A stretch of DNA of 44,869 nucleotides, from the NCBI GenBank assembly GCA_002437305.1, contig DJOW01000067.1, forward strand, positions 1 through 44,869, given 5' to 3'. Of this stretch, positions 14,575 through 22,675 are shown piece by piece. The stretch's first letter is position 1, and each line of letters begins with the position of its first letter. The notes under the pieces were generated by a model. That model ran no database searches and was not told the origin of the DNA. It was given only the letters and a program-made list of their open reading frames with translations. A program made the translations under genes and the position numbers. The stretch comes from Bacteroidales bacterium UBA6428 (GTDB taxonomy: Bacteria; Bacteroidota; Bacteroidia; Bacteroidales; UBA932).

Positions 14575-17304
14575 CTATTCAGCCACTATGTGGTAGGATC
14601 CGGACGGGAACACATAATAGTCATTGCCGTCCAGATGTTTACTGCCGAATGACAAGGCCATTCCGTCAACCGTCACATTCTTTCCTTTCGGAATGTGCAC
14701 GAGTCCGTCCGCTCCCGGTGGAATTGTAATGTCCCACACGAGCCTCCCATCCTCGTTTTTCCACGATGTGGAAGTGATCCCGTACCTGGTGTCCACAGCA
14801 GCCTTTGCCCAGTCAAGGTCTGAGGTGTGCCGAGGGTGGAACAGGACTGTCTTGAAACCAGGAGCTTCGGCCACCGGCCTTAGTCCGGCGACATCCTCCA
14901 GAATCCAGGACTCATAGCCTCCTTGCATAGGGTGGCAATGAGATCCATGAGGCTTTGTGTAGGTGTCACTCTGGAGAGGCAGAGTCTCCCACAGGGTCGT
15001 CACCTTGATCGAGTCGACCATCACTCCGAAAGTGTTTTCCCCTTTCTTGGTGAAGAGGGCGAACGCCTCTGCCGACGCTCCGTTCCTCGCGAGTTCGCTT
15101 CCTATCCTGGAAAGCCCGAAAACCCCTACGTCAAAGAATTTATGTCCGGTGTTGATGTCAAACATGATGGCCTGTGTGGCCTCGTGACGGCGATCCTCAG
15201 GGAACAGCCCGAGCTCAAGGGCCATCGCATCTGCGGTCTGACCCCCGAAAGAACATTTGAGAGGATTGAAGAACTTGGCGATGATGGCCTTGCGGACATA
15301 TTCCTCCTGGCTCTTGAACCACTTGAGATCCTCTTCCTTTCCAAGCAGCCTCGCAGTCCTGGCCATGATTCCTAGATCCAGAAGATGAAAGGCGGATGAA
15401 GAGAACTCAACAGCGGTGCCGTTGTGCGCGTGGCTGCTGAAAGTAGGGCACCAGTCGCTGAGCCCCTCGTAGACAATGCCGTCAACAGCGGTGTCGGCAA
15501 TGTGATGGACCCAGATGCTCATCATGTCATAGTAGTCCTCAAGAATCCTTCTGTTGCCGTAGTACAAGTAAAGATGCCAAGGAAGCTGGACAACGGCAGT
15601 TCCCCAGTCAGGGGAAGCCACGCCGCAAAGGCGCTTGCCTGGAGCGATCATGAAGGGAATGCCGGGAGCCTTGTCGGCGTAGTAGAAGTTGTTGTTGTAA
15701 TACTTGTGGAAAAGAGTGTTGGTCAGGCTCACATCCGAGGTTGTCCTGATGTCATCAAGGAATTTCACCCAGAAATTGTTCATCTGGAACAGCATGTCCG
15801 CCGCACGGTCATAGGCATGGGTGTCTCCGAGCCACCCGCACTTTTCCCTTTGGTTGCAATCGACCGGAAGTCCCACGAAGGAATTGATAAATGTCCGCTC
15901 TGCGATGTCATGCAGATAGTTGATCTGATGATCCGAGCACTCGAACGATCCGATCAAGGCCAGGTCTGTGTGCACAGGAGCGCGGGTGATCCAATCCAAG
16001 GTCGGTTCCTCGTCGGAGCCTTCGACTGTGAGTTCAACATACCTCATTCCGTGGTAGGTGAAGACCGGCATCCATGTCTCTTTTCCCTTTCCGGCGAAAG
16101 TGTAGGCATCCTTCTGGAGTCCCACATGCTCCACTCCTGTGGACGCGACATCAATCTCGCGGGTGACAGGGTCAATCTCCTCTGATCCTACGGTCTGGAG
16201 CCTTGCTCCACGCGGAAGAGACGCGCTGAACACGACTTCCGAAGTGAGGTTGGTTCCGAAATCATAGATCCAGACATTTCCCTTTTTCGAGGATCTCCAC
16301 ATGGAGGTCGCCTTCTGAGGTTTTTGAGCGATCATAGGAGGAATCTCCTGCGCGGCCATCCGGGCCGGAATCACGCCCTTGGCCTTCACGGCGTTGTTCC
16401 ATGAACCATCATCAAACGATGGAGCGCACCATCCGTCTATTTCGCGTGTGGCGTCATATTCATCCCCCTGGTAGACATTGGAGCTTACAAGAGGACCATC
16501 CGCCCATTTCCAAGATGTGTCCGTCCCGATTGTCTCGACCTTGCCGGAAGCATATTCAACGCGCATCTGGCAACGGAGAATCGGCTTCCCATAAGTCATG
16601 CCTCCTCCCCAGACCTTGTCCTGATTGTACCATCCGGCTCCAAGCATGACTCCAATGCAGTTCCTGCCTTTCTGGACAAGGGAAGTCACATCAAACGCGC
16701 TGTAGAGGGCCTTCTTGTCATAATCAGTCTGGGCAGGATCGAGTACCCTGTCAGGATCAACCGCCTTGCCGTTGAAATAGAGTTGAGAACAGCCAAGGCC
16801 GCAAAGGTAGACGACCGCTCTGTGGACCTTGCCATTTCCAAGCGTGCAGGTTTTACGGAAATATGGAAACGGACCGTCCTCAGTCTTTCCCGTGGCGATC
16901 CATTCAGCCACCCAGGAATTGTCAATCGACTTTGTAAAACTGGAGGTCCTGGTCCAGGATGAAACCTTGTCGGACCCATCCCAGACCCTGACCTTCCAGA
17001 AGTACCGCTTTCCTTCCTCAAGGGTGACATTCGAAGGGATCACGATGTCAAATTGATCTTCGGAAATGACTTTTCCGGATCTCCAGACGTCTCCGGTACA
17101 CTTTGGCGCAGTCCCAATCCAGAGCTCATAAGCGGTCTGACGCGCAGCCTTGACATCTGAGCTGAGTTTCCATCCGAAGCAAACATCGCTCACCGCGATG
17201 GGATCGACCATGTCGTTGCATGTCAGCGAGACAGGAACCACCGTGGACTTAGCCTGGGCGCAAAGACTCGCAAGCACCAACAATAAGGCAAAAAATCTTT
17301 TCAC
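14575..17304 (-). CDS. Alpha-L-rhamnosidase, family GH78
   Basis: Removes terminal alpha-L-rhamnose from glycans by an inverting mechanism, probably in the periplasm. It has 909 residues with signal peptide MKRFFALLLVLASLCAQA. The order is as in the family: an N-terminal Fn3-like domain (about 22-125), a beta-sandwich N domain (about 130-300, LYFNGKAVD), a second beta domain (about 320-445), the (alpha/alpha)6 catalytic domain (about 450-815) and a C-terminal beta domain. The catalytic acid region is DCNQREKCGWLGD at 482-494, with E487 as the likely acid; the usual QRDER is QREKC here, a known type of variation. E773 in TTLWETLP is the likely base. It is the clearest clue that the operon acts on a rhamnose-containing glycan. 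Confidence 0.92.
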   Translation of the reverse strand: MKRFFALLLVLASLCAQAKSTVVPVSLTCNDMVDPIAVSDVCFGWKLSSDVKAARQTAYELWIGTAPKCTGDVWRSGKVISEDQFDIVIPSNVTLEEGKRYFWKVRVWDGSDKVSSWTRTSSFTKSIDNSWVAEWIATGKTEDGPFPYFRKTCTLGNGKVHRAVVYLCGLGCSQLYFNGKAVDPDRVLDPAQTDYDKKALYSAFDVTSLVQKGRNCIGVMLGAGWYNQDKVWGGGMTYGKPILRCQMRVEYASGKVETIGTDTSWKWADGPLVSSNVYQGDEYDATREIDGWCAPSFDDGSWNNAVKAKGVIPARMAAQEIPPMIAQKPQKATSMWRSSKKGNVWIYDFGTNLTSEVVFSASLPRGARLQTVGSEEIDPVTREIDVASTGVEHVGLQKDAYTFAGKGKETWMPVFTYHGMRYVELTVEGSDEEPTLDWITRAPVHTDLALIGSFECSDHQINYLHDIAERTFINSFVGLPVDCNQREKCGWLGDTHAYDRAADMLFQMNNFWVKFLDDIRTTSDVSLTNTLFHKYYNNNFYYADKAPGIPFMIAPGKRLCGVASPDWGTAVVQLPWHLYLYYGNRRILEDYYDMMSIWVHHIADTAVDGIVYEGLSDWCPTFSSHAHNGTAVEFSSSAFHLLDLGIMARTARLLGKEEDLKWFKSQEEYVRKAIIAKFFNPLKCSFGGQTADAMALELGLFPEDRRHEATQAIMFDINTGHKFFDVGVFGLSRIGSELARNGASAEAFALFTKKGENTFGVMVDSIKVTTLWETLPLQSDTYTKPHGSHCHPMQGGYESWILEDVAGLRPVAEAPGFKTVLFHPRHTSDLDWAKAAVDTRYGITSTSWKNEDGRLVWDITIPPGADGLVHIPKGKNVTVDGMALSFGSKHLDGNDYYVFPSGSYHIVAE

Positions 17305-17318
17305 TGTCTGTAGAATGA

Positions 17319-19247
17319 TTATTTATTCCAGATAAACCGGTAGTTGAAACGGCGGTTTGGAGCGGTGTCTCCTTTCAGGCAGAGAGAAATCGGATCGACC
17401 AGCTCTCCGGTGTTGTCCGCCCACTTGAAATCAAAGGAGACCTTCTTTCCGGAAACTCCGAGCAGAGACTTTGGCACCGCCAGCTCAAGCTTGTTTCCCT
17501 CCACGGTGAAGCGGTACTCCCCTGCCTTGGTCCATTTTCCGTCAGCGAACCTCAGCACGTTTCCTTTGCCGGGAGCTGTTATGTCTTTGTTGACCAGGAT
17601 GTCATAGCCGTACCAGCCTGTTGATGAATTTCCATCGGAATCAATGAGAAGCAGCATCCAATCCGGATCCGTGCATGGAGTCAAGGCTTCCGAGGCCTCG
17701 ACATAAAAGAATATCTCCTTCTTGCCAACGGCCACCTTAGAGGCCACAATGTCGTTCCTTCCGGAGGAATCCTTGTAGTGAAGCCCGCCGTAGCCCTTGG
17801 CGTCACGATGGAACACATCCCCACGGGTGTCGCGGTAGACCACCTCAACCTGGTCCCAATCATCGAACTTCCCGTCCACAGAAATTTTATGAATATTCCT
17901 GTTCACAGGGATCGGCCTGACTCCCTTGTAGCGGCGGATGTTCTGGGCCATCTGCATGTAGTAGTTGTCGGTGTAACCGCCTTTCATCGGCTGGATCGTC
18001 CTGTTGAACTCGGAATTGTACTGGTCCACGAACATGAACGGATTCTTGCGTCCAAGCCAGCCGACCTCCCCGTTGTACTTGCCGGCGGTCCACTCGTTCC
18101 AGTCATTGAGGTAGAGGAACTGCGGATCAGCCGCGAGAGCATCCTCCCAACGCTCCTGGAAGTATATTCCGTACCCCTCAGGATCCGAGACCTTGCGTCC
18201 GAGCCACGGAACGTAGGCTGAATCCGGGAGGTCATATTCATTGAGCTTCGGCTCGCCGTCGCGCCGAGACCATGATTTTCCTACTCCCATCGGAACATCG
18301 GTCATAGTGACAGGATGCTGGGCAGGAGTGACGGCGGCCTCCTCGGCTTTTCCTTTGTGCTTGGAAACCAGTTGGTCAGGAGTCATCGACTTGATCCGAG
18401 GGTCGGCCATGCTGTAGCCGAAGCTCCAGTTGTCCTCCGTACCGATGAAACGCTTGCCGGCCCATTCGTAGTAGCCCCACCACATGTTTCTGAGCGTGAA
18501 GAAGTTTTTAACCTCGTCAGAGTAGTCATGCTTGCCGTCCTTGTAGGCGGAATGGCCTCCGTTTGCGTCATGGACAGGATCCGCGTTGTAGAGAAGCAAA
18601 GGCTTTCCGTCCCAGTAGAACCACAGGTCAGGGTACTTGTTTTCCTTGTAGATGCGCTCGTAGAGTTGCTGCACGACAGTGATGACCTCTCCGTTGAAAG
18701 CCCAGAAACAGAACTGAGGAGTCTTGTTGCCCTCGGCGCGCATCTTCTCCATCGTGGAGAAAAGCGCCTCCCACTCGTCCCAGTAACGAACAGCGTTCGT
18801 GACATCCATCACAAGCACGTCTACCCCGGCGTCTGAAAGCATCGACATGTCCTTTCGGATGACCCATTCGTCCTGACTAAGGAAATAGCCCATCTCGGGT
18901 TCCCCCCAGTGGTAAGATCCGTACTTCCAGTTTGGATTGTCAGCCTCAAATCTGGCGTTTGGATCCGCCTTAAGGATTTTCGTCACATCCGCAGTGTAAG
19001 GAGACGGAAGATTTGCCAGATTCTGGGTGTGCCATGTGATGTAGAAGATTCCCACAACGCGGCGCCGGTCGTTCTTGACGGGGCCCACCGAATCGATTCC
19101 CGGCATTGTCCTGCCAAGCGCGTCTGTGGCCACCCATGTGTCCTGGTACAGATCTACGGACCGGCTTAAACCAGTTATGTCCTGCGCTGAAAGCGCGCAG
19201 GACATAACCACATAAGACAGTATGGATAAAAAAGTTTTCTTTATCAT
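17319..19247 (-). CDS. GH71/99-like glycoside hydrolase with C-terminal CBM9-like domain (copy 1)
   Basis: A 642-residue secreted protein with signal peptide MIKKTFLSILSYVVMSCALSAQ. The catalytic domain (about 30-440) shares its landmarks with the protein at 12708-14525: DTWVATDALGR, GIFYITWHTQ, DAGVDVLVMDVTN, DLWFYWDGKP and LNDWNEWTAGK. WNEW is at 383-386 and Ala388 replaces the second Glu of the GH99 motif. Between the two landmarks this copy carries longer loops. Residues about 450-642 are the CBM9-like sandwich (LLIDSDGNSSTGWYGYDI) that ends, as in the paralog, with DTAPNRRFNYRF. The start lies 14 bases before the GH78 gene in transcription order and 32 after the binding-protein gene, so it is in the same operon. 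Confidence 0.75.
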   Translation of the reverse strand: MIKKTFLSILSYVVMSCALSAQDITGLSRSVDLYQDTWVATDALGRTMPGIDSVGPVKNDRRRVVGIFYITWHTQNLANLPSPYTADVTKILKADPNARFEADNPNWKYGSYHWGEPEMGYFLSQDEWVIRKDMSMLSDAGVDVLVMDVTNAVRYWDEWEALFSTMEKMRAEGNKTPQFCFWAFNGEVITVVQQLYERIYKENKYPDLWFYWDGKPLLLYNADPVHDANGGHSAYKDGKHDYSDEVKNFFTLRNMWWGYYEWAGKRFIGTEDNWSFGYSMADPRIKSMTPDQLVSKHKGKAEEAAVTPAQHPVTMTDVPMGVGKSWSRRDGEPKLNEYDLPDSAYVPWLGRKVSDPEGYGIYFQERWEDALAADPQFLYLNDWNEWTAGKYNGEVGWLGRKNPFMFVDQYNSEFNRTIQPMKGGYTDNYYMQMAQNIRRYKGVRPIPVNRNIHKISVDGKFDDWDQVEVVYRDTRGDVFHRDAKGYGGLHYKDSSGRNDIVASKVAVGKKEIFFYVEASEALTPCTDPDWMLLLIDSDGNSSTGWYGYDILVNKDITAPGKGNVLRFADGKWTKAGEYRFTVEGNKLELAVPKSLLGVSGKKVSFDFKWADNTGELVDPISLCLKGDTAPNRRFNYRFIWNK

Positions 19248-19279
19248 TTACTATTGTTTAAGAACTTTAACGTTGGTGA

Positions 19280-20875
19280 TTATTCTCCTTCCTCGGCTTC
19301 ACGCCAGCGCATGAGCCTGAAAGATACAGTTTCTCCAGCCGCCGCGCCAACATCGAGACGAACAAGGTCTCCAGGGGCGCCTGTCCACCAGCCTTTGTCC
19401 CAAGCCTCAACCATGTTCATCGTGAATGTTGTCCATTCATCTGTCTTCTTGATGTTGAATTTGGTCTCTTTTCCTCCGGCTGGTCTCCAACCACCTATGC
19501 ACCAGAAGAACTCGCATTCGAGGTCGGCTGTTGACTTGTATTGGAACACGACCACCGTACCCGCAACTTGTTTCTTAAGAGACGTCAATTCAATATATGG
19601 ATCCTTTCCGGTAGTAACACACGTAAACTCTGAAGGATCATCAGGATTATCTGCGGAAACCTTCATATCCTTGATCTTTGGATTATCAGGTTTTGGCACC
19701 ATGTACTCAATGTCAGGATAGTAAGTAGGATCGTCATCAGGACCTCCGAGGAGTTCAACCGCAGCCTCTTTCTCATAATGAGTGGCCGCGTCCGCATAGT
19801 AGGCAAGGAACTCCGTGATGCTCACACGCTTGGCATTCTGGAATGCCACCAGTATGTACCTTGCTTCCACCGATTCCTTAAATTCATAGGCATGGTTGTA
19901 GACGTGATCCGGATTGTACTCGAACGTGCCAAGGCAAGGAGCCTGGGAAATGTCGGCCACCGGTTCCTTTGAATAGAAAACCTGGATGGATGTAGGCTGG
20001 GCGGCCTTGTCTTTTGAATCACCCACCAGCTCTATCCAATTGACCTTATGCACATCACCAAGGTCTATCGCAGCCCACTGGAGTTCCTCAGTCTTTGATT
20101 TCCAAGCCGTCTTGACATCATCATCCAAAAGTCTTTCAGGTGTGTTGGTCCCGTCAACGCTTGAGGTGCCTATCACGGCCATCCTTGAGTGAGGGATCTC
20201 TCCCCTTTCAGGAGTCACCTCGATGACGGTCGGCTCGGAAGTGTTTTTCCCGCTCTCGTCCGTCGCGGTGATCGTCACGCTTGTCTTCTCCACAAACGGG
20301 AAGATCTCAACAGTACCGTTCTCGCTGCTTTTCTTGGTGACAGTCCTGGTCTCTCCCAAAAAAGTCTTGTAGGAAATGTTCACAGTGACAGGTACATTAT
20401 GGTCATTGATCCAGTTGATGACGGCACCCTCCACGGTAGGAGTGACCTCGGCTGTCTCGCCGATGTACTTGTATGCCTTGCTGGCATCCTCTGGAGCGCA
20501 GGAGACAGTCATAGCGTCCCCGTAACGCCCGTCTGTGGTGTAAGGGGTGACCGTGAACTCGTAGGTCTTGGTGTCAGAGAATCCGCCGATTCTTGCCGAA
20601 GTGTGGCCTTCTCCTTTCTTGGAATCAACGCTATAGACACTGATCTTCTGCCTAACCTCTTCTCCGGAAGAGTTGATGTAGGTCACGGTCGCGTAATAAT
20701 AATCACTTGCAGAAGGGTTGTCCCATTTTAGGAGAACCGCACCGATTCTTGGCTCGGCCGTCAGGTTTGACAAAACGATGTCCCCATCCTTCGCCATTCC
20801 CGAATCATCCTTGCAGGAAAAAAGGATTGCCGAGCATGCTATCAGTATAAAGTAGATGATTTTCTTCATATTCAT
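19280..20875 (-). CDS. Surface glycan-binding lipoprotein (DUF4959/DUF5126/discoidin-like)
   Basis: A 531-residue lipoprotein (signal MNMKKIIYFILIACSAILFS followed by the lipid Cys). ATGs at 20875 and 20869 are both usable. From the N-terminus there are Ig/Fn3-like repeats (about 30-130, 135-220) that fit DUF4959 and DUF5126. A discoidin or F5/8-type C domain follows at about 230-370 (LLDDDVKTAWKSK, QWAAIDLGDVHKVNWIELVG), like DUF5000. A further strand-rich domain of about 130 residues (about 400-531) ends the protein and has many exposed Trp and Phe. This set is known from proteins encoded beside SusCD that hold glycan at the cell surface. It lies between the second SusD and the enzymes. Confidence 0.82.
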   Translation of the reverse strand: MNMKKIIYFILIACSAILFSCKDDSGMAKDGDIVLSNLTAEPRIGAVLLKWDNPSASDYYYATVTYINSSGEEVRQKISVYSVDSKKGEGHTSARIGGFSDTKTYEFTVTPYTTDGRYGDAMTVSCAPEDASKAYKYIGETAEVTPTVEGAVINWINDHNVPVTVNISYKTFLGETRTVTKKSSENGTVEIFPFVEKTSVTITATDESGKNTSEPTVIEVTPERGEIPHSRMAVIGTSSVDGTNTPERLLDDDVKTAWKSKTEELQWAAIDLGDVHKVNWIELVGDSKDKAAQPTSIQVFYSKEPVADISQAPCLGTFEYNPDHVYNHAYEFKESVEARYILVAFQNAKRVSITEFLAYYADAATHYEKEAAVELLGGPDDDPTYYPDIEYMVPKPDNPKIKDMKVSADNPDDPSEFTCVTTGKDPYIELTSLKKQVAGTVVVFQYKSTADLECEFFWCIGGWRPAGGKETKFNIKKTDEWTTFTMNMVEAWDKGWWTGAPGDLVRLDVGAAAGETVSFRLMRWREAEEGE

Positions 20876-20907
20876 CAAATTTTATCAGTTTAAATTAAGG
20901 GTCTCCG

Positions 20908-22638
20908 CTACCATCCTGGGTTCTGCCAGTCGTTGCCTGTCAGCTCAAGAATCTTGGTGACCTCCGAGATCTCAAGTGGGTAGAGCAGGTACTTGTCAGT
21001 GCAAGTCTTGCGCTTGTCGAAAGAGAAGCGCTCGTAAGTGAGGTTCTTTCCTGTTCCGGAAACCTTCATTCCGGACACCGTGGCAGTGGATGATAGGGTC
21101 TTCCAACGGCGCAGGCTGAAGTAACGGTCCGGCTCAAGGGCGAACTCCACCCTACGGTCGTTGCGGTACCTCTTCTCGAAGTCATCCTGTGACAGTCCGC
21201 TCGGAATCTCCGGCATCCCTACCCTGGCGCGCACTTTGTTGACAGCGTCACGGGCTGACATGTTAAGCCCGGACACATTCACAACCTTATCCGGCCCGAC
21301 CGCCTGATAGGCGACCTCGGCGAAGTTGTAGTAAAGCTCGGCAAGACGGACAGTCCTCATGTAACCATCCGAATTCGAGCTTCTGCTGGACGCGTCATGG
21401 GCGTACTTGCGCATGTAGTAGCCGGTGTGGGTGTACCTTATGTTCGCGGCGTTCAGACCGCAGTTTTCTCCTTCCACAGTGGAGATCTCGTCACTTCCCC
21501 TCTTACTTCCGCTGTAGAACACGGTAGCGTAGAAACGCGGATCCCTGTTCTCGTAAGGCTTGGTCTCATCGTAGCCGGACTCGGTGTTGATGATCGGTTT
21601 CAGATGCTGCTCATCCTCGTAGCCGGTGATCGCAGGTTTTCCGTTTGACATCTCGTAGGCGTCAACAAGCTCCTGGGAAGGGCAAGTTCCGGCAGTTGAG
21701 CTTCCTTCTACAATAGGAAGGCCGCAGTTTGACCAGACAGTCACACGGGAGCCTCCGTAGATTGTCTCCTTGTCCATTGCCCTCATGTCATTCGGATTGT
21801 AAAGGAAATAAGACGCATAGGCGTTGTAGCCGTCGCTTGCCGCGGTCCAAAGGCTGTAGTCATTGGCAAGAACCTTGGCAAGGGCGTCCGCCGCGATTTC
21901 AAGAGCCCTGTCAACGGTGTAAGTGCCGTCACCCATAAGCGGACTGATGACGTAGGTCGCGGTCTCGCACCTTATGGCCTGAGCCAAAGCCTTAGTCGCT
22001 ATTCCCCACTGATTGGTACTGTAGACATAGGAATAGTCATCAGAGTCCGCAGTCGCGATCGCCGCGTCGCAATCGGCAAAGATCTGGGCTGCGACCTCGG
22101 ATGCGGAGGCTTTTTTGTCAGAAGAAAAATCATGGCTGGTTCCAAGATCGGTAGTGAACAGAGGAATCGCTCCGAATCTCTTCATGAGCTGAAGATAGTA
22201 CCAAGCCCTCAGGGTAAGGGCCTGGGCCTTCCAACCTGCTCTCTCCTCATTTGACATTTCCGCGGTGGAGTTGTCAATGTTTTCAAGGAAAACGTTGCAC
22301 TTGCGGACACCTTCGAAGAATTGTCCCCAAGGATTGCCGTCCATGTTGTTCGCCGCAAAGTTGCTTGGAGTGACGTCTGAGTTGTACCAGATGTCGAACC
22401 TATTACCTGCCGTTATGCTCTCACTGTTCTGGGCATCGTCAGTGTAAGCCCCGGCATGGAGATACGGTGTCTTCAAATAGTTGTAGCAGTAATTAAGGTA
22501 GCCTCTGGTCCTGTTTCGGTCCTTGAACACCTCGGACATGTCTATGGTTCCGTTTGTACGGAGATCCAAGGCATCCTGACATGCGGAGAAGGCCGCCGCG
22601 GCTGCCAATGCAATAATAAGTATGCGAAATTTTCTCAT
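20908..22638 (-). CDS. SusD/RagB-family glycan-binding lipoprotein (second pair)
   Basis: The surface lid of a SusCD importer. The start is ATG at 22638, giving 576 residues. The lipoprotein signal ends in AAFSAC. Family landmarks are the TPR-like helical N-terminal part (LRAWYYLQLMKRFGAIPL), CPSQELVDAYEM, ENRDPRFYATVFY, the LAELYYNFAEVA helix and a C-terminus RRVEFALEPDRYFSLRRW ending in DWQNPGW. Its C-terminal residues are nearly the same as in the other SusD (TGNDWQNPGW against TGEDWQNPGW), but the rest is well diverged. It is 37 bases downstream of its SusC partner. Confidence 0.93.
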   Translation of the reverse strand: MRKFRILIIALAAAAAFSACQDALDLRTNGTIDMSEVFKDRNRTRGYLNYCYNYLKTPYLHAGAYTDDAQNSESITAGNRFDIWYNSDVTPSNFAANNMDGNPWGQFFEGVRKCNVFLENIDNSTAEMSNEERAGWKAQALTLRAWYYLQLMKRFGAIPLFTTDLGTSHDFSSDKKASASEVAAQIFADCDAAIATADSDDYSYVYSTNQWGIATKALAQAIRCETATYVISPLMGDGTYTVDRALEIAADALAKVLANDYSLWTAASDGYNAYASYFLYNPNDMRAMDKETIYGGSRVTVWSNCGLPIVEGSSTAGTCPSQELVDAYEMSNGKPAITGYEDEQHLKPIINTESGYDETKPYENRDPRFYATVFYSGSKRGSDEISTVEGENCGLNAANIRYTHTGYYMRKYAHDASSRSSNSDGYMRTVRLAELYYNFAEVAYQAVGPDKVVNVSGLNMSARDAVNKVRARVGMPEIPSGLSQDDFEKRYRNDRRVEFALEPDRYFSLRRWKTLSSTATVSGMKVSGTGKNLTYERFSFDKRKTCTDKYLLYPLEISEVTKILELTGNDWQNPGW

Positions 22639-22675
22639 AATATTCAAATTGCTTTATGAATTGATTCTCTTCGTC

